Notes under the pieces: generated by a model
Databases searched by the model: none
Seen by the model: the letters and a program-made list of their open reading frames with translations, nothing else
Told to the model about the DNA's origin: nothing
Shown: one piece after another, positions 6,759-12,648 of the stretch
Position numbering within the stretch: the stretch's first letter is position 1
Layout: the number at the start of each line of letters is the position of its first letter
Assembly: GCA_964555935.1 (NCBI GenBank)
Contig: CAZKUN010000258.1
Coordinates: 1 to 12,648, forward strand
Direction of reading: 5' to 3'
Source of the DNA: CAZKUN01 sp964555935
GTDB lineage: Bacteria > Armatimonadota > Zipacnadia > Zipacnadales > VGFC01
DNA: 12,648 bases
Position numbers and translations under genes: made by a program

Positions 6759-6855
6759 CGGGGCCGCCTTTGTTGCGTCTCGCGCCTGGGGGCAGATCCT
6801 GGGGGCGGGCAGCCCCACCGCCTGCCTGCCATTTCGCAGAAGCGAGGAGATATCA

Positions 6856-9849
6856 ATGTCGCGTGCACTCCTGGTCGTGATCCTGACGGCTGCAGTACTC
6901 TCAACATGCGCCACATTCGCCGCTGCCGCCCCGGCGGCGCCGAGTTCGATCGCCGCCGTTCCCAGCCCCGGCACGAACGGCACGGCGATGGATATCACGG
7001 TCGGAGCATCGCCCGACGACACTGCCGGCGGTACGGTGGTGAGCTACCGCGTCTACAGAAAGCTCCAATCGGGCGGCCCGGACGGCCTCATCAAGACGAT
7101 CACGGCGAGCGCCCTCCCAAGCTACTCGTTCACCGACAACAGCGCGGCCCTCGACGAGCTATACACCTACTCCGCCGAGGCCTTCGATGGCGCCGACGCG
7201 TCCACGCGAGTGACCGTCAGCGTTCAGTCCGTCGATGCGGACCCACCCAAGACCCCGCGCATCGTCGCGAAGGACAAGCCGAACGATCAGGGCGGCGTTG
7301 TGGAGATCACGATCACCGCTTCCCCGGACGATGGCAGCGCAGCCGACGATGTTATCCGCTACGATGTCGAGCGCAGATTGCCTGGTCAATCCTGGGCTTT
7401 CTGGATGAGCGTCACCGCCGACAACAGCGCCCAGTACAAGATCGAAGACACCGGCCGCCAGAACAACAAGCTCCACCGGTACGGCGTCAAAGCGTGGGAC
7501 GGCAAGCACTTCTCCAATACCGTCCGCAACCCCGTTATCCCCAAGGACAACCTCGCCCCGGCGCCGGCCCGAAACGCCATGCTCTTCGATATCGATGACG
7601 ATAATGGCCAGAGCCTGATGTTGCGTTTCGACCGTTCTCTCGACGACGGTACGGGCTCAGACGATGTCAAAGACTACCGCGTCGCCCGCCAGGAAGCAGG
7701 CGTCCCATTCCGCGAGTTGCTCCGAATTCAGGCCACGGGCCAGGACACCTACGAGTACACCAACCACCAGCACACGCCCGGCGTGAGGTACGTCTACCGC
7801 ATCTGGGCATCCGACGGGCCGAACCAGTCGGGGTTCATCTCCGCGAACAATACGCCCGTCGACGATCGCAATCCCGCCCGTCCCAACAACCTCGTCGTCG
7901 CCGATCACCCCAACGATGAGGGTGGCGTGCTCGACCTCACGTGGGAGCCTGCTCGCGACGATGGAGGCGGCGCCGACGACGTCATCGAGTACCGAATCTA
8001 CCGCCAGCCGATTCGACTCGGCGGCTTCACGCTCATCGACAAGATCCCGGCTACGAAAGCCGCGAACTACGCCTACACCGACTCGGGTCTCACCAACGGT
8101 CAGCCTTACCGATACCGCGTCAAGTCGTACGACGGACGCAACACCTCCAAGCCGGCGGTGGCAGCCAGCAAGCCAATCGATAACATCGCGCCCGGCGCGC
8201 CGAGCAACGTTGTGGTCGCCGACGTGCCTAACGATGACGGCGGCTCGGTGACCGTAGCCTTCGACAAGTCCGCGCAAGACAGCACCGCGGCCGGCGCGAA
8301 CGATGTCATCAACTACAACGTGCGGAGAAAGAAATCCGGCTCGCCGTGGGAGTTCGTCCGGGACGTCCCAGCGACCGATTCATCGACATATAACTTCACC
8401 GATACAGACCTGACAAGCGGCAAGACCTACACTTACAACGTCCGCGCCTTCGACGGCAGCAACTACTCCGCCGCGGCCACCGGCACCGGCAAGGCCATCG
8501 ACGACACGCCGCCCGCGCCGCCCACCCAGTTCGCCGTCGTTGTTGCTCCGAACGCGAGGGGTGCGGCTGACATCACGTTCCTGGCATCGGCCGACGACAC
8601 GGCCTCCCACCCCGAGGTCACCCGCTACGACATCTTCCGCCGTCGTGGCACGAATGCCTGGGGAACGAAGGCCTCCATCAAGGTCACCGCCCGCGGCGCA
8701 ATCAGCTATACCGTGCGCAACACGAACCTGAGGGTCGGGTCGCAATACACCTACAAAGCCCGCGCCGTCGCCGATACCGGCGTCTCCGACTTCACAGCCG
8801 ACGCCTCTATCACCGCCGACGACACCCGCAAGCCGCTGGCTCCGCGTAACCTCGCGGCCGGCGACCGACCTGATGACGGCGGCCAGGCCGTCATTGTCAA
8901 CTGGGACCGCTCCCTGGATGACGGGACGGGCGTCGATATCGTCAACTCCTACTTCATCTATCGCAAGCTCACGTCCGTCTTCGACACGCCGACCGTGAAG
9001 GCCGGGACCGTCTCGGCCACCGGCGCCGCGAGCTACGAGTTTACCGACGACGACGCGACTCTCACCAACCTCAGGTCATACACCTACTGGGCCGTCGCGG
9101 TCACCGCGGCGAACGTCGAGTCCGATCCGTCGAACCTGGACAATGCCGTGCCGCAGAACAACATACTCCTCAAGGCGCCGACGAACCTGATTGCCCGGGA
9201 CAAGACCGGCGACAGCGGCGGCGTGATCGAACTTCAGTGGACGCGGTCGACCAGCGAGGGCAGCATCGGAACGCCGCCTCCGCCGCCATTCTCAGTCGGC
9301 GGGACCGACGCCGCCGCGGCGAGTGGTAGCTACGAGATCTTCCGCCGACAGTCCGGCACGTCGTGGAGCGCGGACCCTTACGACACCGTGTCGGATGGCG
9401 TCATGGGCGATCCGATCTTCTACTTCGACACCGGCGCCACCACCGGCGTGACCTTTGAGTACAAGGTCCGCTACCGGGTCGGAACCGCCATCTCGCCGTT
9501 CTCGAACACGGCGTCCGCCGAGTCCGCGGCCGGAGATGTCAGCTCGAGCGCCGCCGGCCTCACAGTCGCCATCACGGAGACGCCTGACGAAGTATCCGTC
9601 GGCGTACCGGTCAGCATCGTGGTGGACGTCAGTGGCGAGGGCTTGTCGGGCGCCGTCGTTCAGCGGAAGGGTCCCAGTGGCGAATGGTCCCGGACCGCGC
9701 AAGTCACCAAGAGCGGCGCCTACACGGCGACGTTCAGCATCGTGCCGGGCGGCGTTGAGCCAGGTGACAACATCACGGTCGTCGCCGTTGCCGCCGATGC
9801 CGATACCGAGGTCACGTCGGACGAGATCGTCATTGAGATCACCGAATGA
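6856..9849 (+). CDS. Large exported protein with about eight fibronectin type III-like repeats
   Basis: A 997-residue secreted protein. The signal peptide is residues 1-24 (hydrophobic LLVVILTAAVL, cleavage near AAA-AP). About eight FN3-like repeats of roughly 100 residues follow at about 28-129, 133-233, 236-338, 341-445, 448-552, 554-656, 661-768 and 773-890. Most repeats show AP-x-N-hydrophobic-Asp, a PNDxGG-type turn, SxDDGxGxDDV, YxVxR, then YxYxVxAxDG; repeat 8 carries an insert with a poly-Pro run near 807-811. A different Ig-like beta domain at 900-997 ends the protein. No LPxTG, membrane anchor, dockerin or enzymatic motif is visible, so a structural, adhesive or matrix role is inferred. 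ATG 6856 is chosen because AGGAG lies 6 nt upstream and a signal peptide follows; the frame is open upstream to 6556 but that part covers the promoter. Confidence 0.93.
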   Translation: MSRALLVVILTAAVLSTCATFAAAAPAAPSSIAAVPSPGTNGTAMDITVGASPDDTAGGTVVSYRVYRKLQSGGPDGLIKTITASALPSYSFTDNSAALDELYTYSAEAFDGADASTRVTVSVQSVDADPPKTPRIVAKDKPNDQGGVVEITITASPDDGSAADDVIRYDVERRLPGQSWAFWMSVTADNSAQYKIEDTGRQNNKLHRYGVKAWDGKHFSNTVRNPVIPKDNLAPAPARNAMLFDIDDDNGQSLMLRFDRSLDDGTGSDDVKDYRVARQEAGVPFRELLRIQATGQDTYEYTNHQHTPGVRYVYRIWASDGPNQSGFISANNTPVDDRNPARPNNLVVADHPNDEGGVLDLTWEPARDDGGGADDVIEYRIYRQPIRLGGFTLIDKIPATKAANYAYTDSGLTNGQPYRYRVKSYDGRNTSKPAVAASKPIDNIAPGAPSNVVVADVPNDDGGSVTVAFDKSAQDSTAAGANDVINYNVRRKKSGSPWEFVRDVPATDSSTYNFTDTDLTSGKTYTYNVRAFDGSNYSAAATGTGKAIDDTPPAPPTQFAVVVAPNARGAADITFLASADDTASHPEVTRYDIFRRRGTNAWGTKASIKVTARGAISYTVRNTNLRVGSQYTYKARAVADTGVSDFTADASITADDTRKPLAPRNLAAGDRPDDGGQAVIVNWDRSLDDGTGVDIVNSYFIYRKLTSVFDTPTVKAGTVSATGAASYEFTDDDATLTNLRSYTYWAVAVTAANVESDPSNLDNAVPQNNILLKAPTNLIARDKTGDSGGVIELQWTRSTSEGSIGTPPPPPFSVGGTDAAAASGSYEIFRRQSGTSWSADPYDTVSDGVMGDPIFYFDTGATTGVTFEYKVRYRVGTAISPFSNTASAESAAGDVSSSAAGLTVAITETPDEVSVGVPVSIVVDVSGEGLSGAVVQRKGPSGEWSRTAQVTKSGAYTATFSIVPGGVEPGDNITVVAVAADADTEVTSDEIVIEITE

Positions 9850-9876
9850 CCCCCGTCTGTGGGTCCCAAACGTAAC

Positions 9877-9904
9877 GAAGCGCCCGGCACTCGCCGGGCG
9901 CTTC
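9877..9904 (+). terminator. Strong intrinsic terminator of the FN3 protein gene
   Basis: GAAGCGCCCGGC and GCCGGGCGCTTC form a perfect 12-bp stem with a 4-nt loop (ACTC), 28 bp after the stop codon. The plus-strand tail TCATTTCTCC is T/C-rich. Confidence 0.85.
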
Positions 9905-9931
9905 TCATTTCTCCCCGTCCGGTCCGCGTAG

Positions 9932-9952
9932 CGACGGGCTTCCAGCCCGTCG
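9932..9952. repeat. Short palindrome with TTCCAG core, copy 2
   Basis: CGACGGGCT-TCC-AGCCCGTCG is a perfect 9-bp stem with a 3-nt loop, between the FN3 gene's terminator and the stop of the convergent transporter gene. It shares the GCTTCCAGC centre with the palindrome at 3601-3617. It may also help terminate the leftward transporter transcript. Confidence 0.6.
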
Positions 9953-9970
9953 AATCCGTCTCGTCATACC

Positions 9971-10975
9971 CTACGACAGCGCGAACACGATGAACGCCAC
10001 GTACCCGGCGACGCTGCCAATCAGCACCCACGGCGATAGCTTGCCCGTCACCTTCATGCTCGTGTATAGCACCGCGCCCGATAGCAGCGCGATCACAACT
10101 GAACAGATCGCCACGGGATCAAGGTGCCACTCCGTAAAGATCAATCCCACCGTCACCGGGATGCAGCTCTGGAAAACCATCGCCCCGGTGATGTTCCCCA
10201 TCGCCAGCGTGTCCTTGCCCTGACGAATCCACAGGACGCTGTTGAACTTCTCCGGCAACTCCGTCGCGATCGGCGTCACGATCAGCGACACCAGCAGAGC
10301 GTTCATGCCGAAGCTGTCGCAGACGATCTCCAGGTTCTCGACGAACACCATCGCGCCCAGGAAGATCGCGCCCAATGCCGTCAGCGTCTGAAGAATGGTC
10401 CACCGGAGCCGAGGGACGTCTTCGTCGCCCGCCCAGCAGAAGTAGAGTCGCTTGATGTGGTCGGGCTCATCGCTGTCGTGGTCGCCGTCCTTCACATGCA
10501 GGTAGACGTAGAAGGCGTAGGCGAAGAGCAGCAATATGCCGATCGCGGTCTTGATCGGCATGCTCGGGATGAACGCGGCGATGACGGCCACCGAATACAC
10601 GAGGACGAACGCGATGACGTCGCGGCTCAGCACGCGCGTGTTGACCGGCATCCTCAGCCCGTGCGGGCGCCTTCGCATGAAGATCACGACCGAGATCCCC
10701 GTGACGAAGAACGCCAGCGTCGACAGCATGAACGGCGCGCCCAGGATCGCGCCGATACCGATGTCGTGACTGCTCTCGCCGCTCCCGCCCAGGATCGCGA
10801 CGATCGGCACGATCGTCTCCGGAAGCGCCGTCCCAACCGCCGCCAGCACACTCCCGACGACGCCCTGGGAGAGATTCAGCTTCTTGCCGAACCACTCGAT
10901 TCCATTCGTAAATAACTCGCAGGCCCCGACGATGACGAGGAGCCCAACAACCGCCAACGCGATTTCGCCAAACAT
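9971..10975 (-). CDS. Sodium/calcium exchanger family (CaCA) membrane transporter
   Basis: A 334-residue polytopic membrane protein with the two inverted alpha-repeats that define the Ca2+/cation antiporter superfamily, which exchanges Ca2+ or similar cations for Na+ or H+. Alpha-1 is at about 41-85 (GSVLAAVGTALPETIVP, then GIGAILGAP), with Glu53 in the GTxxPE motif. Alpha-2 is at about 226-275 (SLIVTPIATELPEKFNSV, then GNITGAMVFQS), with Glu239 and Glu242. About ten hydrophobic segments are visible, five on each side of a hydrophilic loop at 160-190 rich in His and Asp (HVKDGDHDSDEPDH) that might sense or bind metal. Length matches the bacterial YrbG-like type. AAGGA 7 nt upstream supports the start. 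It is transcribed alone, converging on the FN3 gene and diverging from the aldo/keto reductase gene. Ion specificity cannot be read from sequence. Confidence 0.92.
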   Translation of the reverse strand: MFGEIALAVVGLLVIVGACELFTNGIEWFGKKLNLSQGVVGSVLAAVGTALPETIVPIVAILGGSGESSHDIGIGAILGAPFMLSTLAFFVTGISVVIFMRRRPHGLRMPVNTRVLSRDVIAFVLVYSVAVIAAFIPSMPIKTAIGILLLFAYAFYVYLHVKDGDHDSDEPDHIKRLYFCWAGDEDVPRLRWTILQTLTALGAIFLGAMVFVENLEIVCDSFGMNALLVSLIVTPIATELPEKFNSVLWIRQGKDTLAMGNITGAMVFQSCIPVTVGLIFTEWHLDPVAICSVVIALLSGAVLYTSMKVTGKLSPWVLIGSVAGYVAFIVFALS

Positions 10976-11246
10976 GCTTCCATCCTTAAGTTATGCTCGC
11001 TCGTGGTGGACACGTAGGCCGCTGCAACGGCCTTGCCACCGCGAGAGTTTACCACGCCTGCACGGCCAGGGGAAGGCTTCCCCGGCAATGCCGTCTAACG
11101 TCCGTGGAAACCTCACCGCGCGGCCGGTGTTGACCACAATTGAACGCTCCGAGCGCCGTACCGCGCCGTCGCCGTCTGGAGGGGCCGAATACGAGATCGT
11201 CGTCTGATCGAAGTATCCGGCCCGCGCCGACGCCGTCCGCCGTTGT

Positions 11247-11269
11247 AGGGGCGCGATTCATCGCGCCCT
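11247..11269. repeat. Palindrome of the GTAGGGG type upstream of the aldo/keto reductase gene
   Basis: AGGGGCGCGA and TCGCGCCCT pair around a TTCA loop with one bulged G. It sits in the leader about 28 bp before the start codon. The preceding GTAGG resembles that of the palindrome at 12248-12267, which suggests one class of intergenic repeat. Confidence 0.55.
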
Positions 11270-11283
11270 GCCGTCCCGCAAAC

Positions 11284-11288
11284 AAGGA
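11284..11288 (+). promoter_or_regulatory. Ribosome binding site fixing the aldo/keto reductase start
   Basis: AAGGA lies 8 nt before ATG 11297. The alternative ATG 11288 overlaps this site and would lack a usable one. Confidence 0.65.
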
Positions 11289-11296
11289 TGCCTCGC

Positions 11297-12238
11297 ATGA
11301 AACGCAGAGACTTCGTATCCAAAGTCGTCGCAGCAGGAGTGGGTGCCGCAGTGACAACCTCAGCCACGTCCCAAGACACGCCGACCGGACAACTCGCCCG
11401 CCGCAAGTACGGCAAGGACGGTCCTGACATTTCGATCATCGGCTTCGGCGCGATCGTCGTCAGCGACATCGAGCAATCCGAGGCCAACGACCACGTCGCG
11501 TGGGCTGTCGACCGAGGCGTCAACTACTTCGACGTCGCGCCGACGTACGGTAATGCCCAGGAGCGCCTCGGCCCGGCGCTCAAACCGTACCGCGACAGCG
11601 CCTTTTTGGCCTGCAAGACCACGAAACGCGATGCCGACGGCGCCCAGGCGGAACTCGACGAGTCATTCCGTCTCCTCCAGACCGATCACTTCGACCTCTA
11701 CCAACTCCACGGGGTCACGAGCGACCAGGACGTCGACCAGATCCTCGCTCCCGGCGGCGCGCTGGAGACGTTCGTCAAAGCCCGCGACAAGGGTCAGGTC
11801 ACGCACATTGGCTTCTCGGCTCACAGCGAGAGCGCGGCCATTCGCCTGCTCGACGCCTTCGACTTCGAAAGTGTTCTCTTCCCGCTCAACTGCGTGTGCA
11901 TGGAGAATGGCAACTTCGGCCCGGCGGTCGTGCAGAAAGCCATCGACAAGGGCGCGTCGCTCCTCGCGCTCAAGGCCCTCGCCTGGACGCCATGGCCCGA
12001 CGGCGCCGAACGCACCCACCCAAAATGCTGGTACCAACCGATCACCGACCGCGAGCGCGCCCGGCTGGCTCTCGACTACACGCTGAGCCTCCCCATCACC
12101 GCCGCGGTCACTCCGGGCGACCCGCGGATGCTTCGGATGGCCGTCGAACTCGCCATGACGCACGAGCCCATCGCGCCCGACGCTCGCACCGCCATCACTC
12201 AGGAACTCAACGGCGTCACGCCGATCTTCACAGCATAG
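11297..12238 (+). CDS. Tat-exported aldo/keto reductase
   Basis: A 313-residue NAD(P)H-dependent oxidoreductase of the aldo/keto reductase TIM-barrel superfamily, reducing aldehydes or ketones or oxidising sugars. The N-terminus MKRRDFVSKVVAAGVGAAV is a twin-arginine signal, so the protein is probably folded in the cytoplasm with cofactor and exported. The catalytic tetrad is present: Asp79 and Tyr84 in YFDVAPTYG, Lys107 in LACKTTK and His138 in LYQLHGV. Other family marks are IIGFGA (47-52), a VTHIGFSAHS strand (168-177) and the C-terminal AVTPGDPRML cofactor-binding region (270-279). The start at 11297 rather than 11288 is set by the ribosome site and the twin-Arg signal. The next gene begins about 115 bp downstream on the same strand and is also exported, so a shared transcript is possible. 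The substrate is unknown. Confidence 0.93.
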   Translation: MKRRDFVSKVVAAGVGAAVTTSATSQDTPTGQLARRKYGKDGPDISIIGFGAIVVSDIEQSEANDHVAWAVDRGVNYFDVAPTYGNAQERLGPALKPYRDSAFLACKTTKRDADGAQAELDESFRLLQTDHFDLYQLHGVTSDQDVDQILAPGGALETFVKARDKGQVTHIGFSAHSESAAIRLLDAFDFESVLFPLNCVCMENGNFGPAVVQKAIDKGASLLALKALAWTPWPDGAERTHPKCWYQPITDRERARLALDYTLSLPITAAVTPGDPRMLRMAVELAMTHEPIAPDARTAITQELNGVTPIFTA

Positions 12239-12247
12239 CCGGCCGGT

Positions 12248-12267
12248 GTAGGAGGGGTCTCAACCCC
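12248..12267. repeat. GTAGGAGGGG palindrome between the aldo/keto reductase and the next gene
   Basis: GGGGT-CTCA-ACCCC (12254-12267) is a 5-bp stem preceded by GTAGGA. It is similar in layout to the palindrome at 11247-11269 and probably a dispersed intergenic repeat. Confidence 0.4.
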
Positions 12268-12297
12268 GACGCCGTGACGCCGTCCGCGTGGCAACGT

Positions 12298-12318
12298 GAA
12301 ACTCGACGTCTGAGTTTC
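12298..12318. repeat. Small hairpin in the leader of the phosphotriesterase-family gene
   Basis: GAAACTC-GACGTCT-GAGTTTC is a perfect 7-bp stem whose loop contains the palindrome GACGTC. It lies 36 bp before the start codon and could be a terminator of the preceding gene or a leader element; there is no T-tract. Confidence 0.4.
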
Positions 12319-12354
12319 CACTCCCGCCCCGTTGCAGCCCATCGGAGACCACAC

Positions 12355-12612
12355 ATGCCTCTTCACTATGCCATCCTTGCCGCCGTGCTCATCTCGGCCG
12401 CCGCCACTGCCCAACCCGTCGTCGGCAAGATCCAAACGGTCCTCGGGCCCATCGAGCCCGCCGATCTCGGCCGCGCGCTCTCCCACGAGCACGTTATGGT
12501 CGACTTTATCGGCGCCGACCAAGTCTCGCCCGACCGCTACGATGCGGACGAGGTCTTCGAGACCATGCTGCCTTACCTCACCGACCTCAAAGCCGCTGGC
12601 CTTACCCCCTAA
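12355..12612 (+). pseudogene. Phosphotriesterase-family amidohydrolase, N-terminal fragment ending prematurely
   Basis: The reading frame gives 85 residues and then TAA at 12610-12612. A signal peptide (about 1-19, ending AAATAQ) precedes VGKIQTVLGPIEPADLGRAL and SHEHVMVDF. The HxH at 44-46 is the first zinc-ligand pair of phosphotriesterase-like amidohydrolases, and the helix DEVFETMLPYLTDLKAAG matches the segment that normally leads into a TLV(D/E)xTP strand. The family is usually 300-350 residues, so about three quarters is missing. The other forward frames do not resume the family sequence in the remaining 36 bp. GGAG 7 nt upstream supports the start. It could be interrupted by a mobile element, broken by a rearrangement, or affected by assembly error at the window edge. 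An intact relative would hydrolyse lactones or phosphoesters outside the cytoplasm. Confidence 0.75.
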
Positions 12613-12648
12613 AGCGAGTCCAGGTTCAGTGTTAGTATCTGGGTGTAC
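12610..12648. other. Possible junction with foreign or mobile DNA
   Basis: The last 39 bp are about 46% G+C, clearly lower than the coding DNA before them, and homology to the phosphotriesterase family ends exactly here. This could be the end of an insertion sequence or a rearrangement point. No terminal inverted repeat can be verified because the window ends. Confidence 0.35.

Larger units (their letters stand above)
6457..6855. other. 400-bp divergent intergenic region
   Basis: There is no credible gene between the two divergent exported-protein genes, although both reading frames stay open for part of the way. It holds one candidate promoter per direction, a small dyad between them, and 5' leaders of about 140 nt (leftward) and about 90 nt (rightward). 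Confidence 0.7.
10976..11296. other. 320-bp divergent intergenic region
   Basis: No gene is supported here. It holds a GGGGAAG-G-CTTCCCC dyad at 11069-11083 and a REP-like palindrome near 11247-11269. I found no convincing -35/-10 pair for either flanking gene; TTGACC at 11130-11135 has no good -10 partner. Confidence 0.6.

Noticed and set aside
6556..6855. N-terminal extension of the FN3 protein
   Set aside because: The frame is open but contains the candidate promoter; ATG 6856 has AGGAG and a signal peptide.
10124..10915. 263-residue plus-strand open frame
   Set aside because: Antisense to the CaCA transporter, rich in Arg, His and Asp, with no recognisable domain.

Overview
The window is G+C-rich bacterial chromosome with short intergenic gaps, good Shine-Dalgarno sites and several dispersed palindromic repeats. 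The gene content (orphan GspF/PilC, paired TIM-barrel sugar isomerases, a Tat-exported aldo/keto reductase, a secreted phosphotriesterase-family protein, a large exported fibronectin type III protein) resembles environmental Planctomycetota, Armatimonadota or Hydrogenedentota-type genomes. No marker gene fixes the phylum, so this placement is an inference. I saw no rRNA, tRNA, CRISPR array or complete insertion sequence.

Layout. (1) 1-1221: the 3' end of a D-Ala-D-Ala dipeptidase (+) converges on an APH-fold phosphotransferase-like gene (-) whose catalytic-loop Asp is replaced by Ser. (2) 1222-2660: an orphan GspF/PilC-type inner-membrane protein (+), followed by a 70-bp near-perfect inverted repeat that separates it from the next convergent gene. 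(3) 2673-4382: two sugar phosphate isomerase/epimerase-like genes on the minus strand, separated by 150 bp holding two small palindromes. (4) 4582-9904: two exported proteins transcribed divergently from a 400-bp intergenic region with a candidate sigma70-type promoter for each. The leftward gene encodes an unfamiliar Pro/Thr/Gly-rich protein with an 11-residue tandem repeat and three scattered VLGD motifs. The rightward gene encodes a 997-residue protein of about eight FN3-like repeats carrying a DxPNDxGG signature, and ends at a strong terminator. (5) 9971-10975: a sodium/calcium exchanger-family transporter (-). (6) 11297-12648: a Tat-signal aldo/keto reductase (+), then the N-terminal part of a phosphotriesterase-family protein that stops abruptly where base composition changes.

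How they may fit together. The isomerases, the aldo/keto reductase and the phosphotriesterase-like protein fit scavenging or modification of sugars and related carbon compounds, but they are not in one operon and share no visible regulator. The two exported proteins are probably envelope or extracellular structural or adhesive proteins; their divergent arrangement suggests co-regulation but does not prove it. No complete novel defence or mobile system is apparent. The most unusual items are the degenerate kinase loop, the VLGD-repeat exported protein, the FN3 array with its Asp-rich signature, and the dispersed palindromes.
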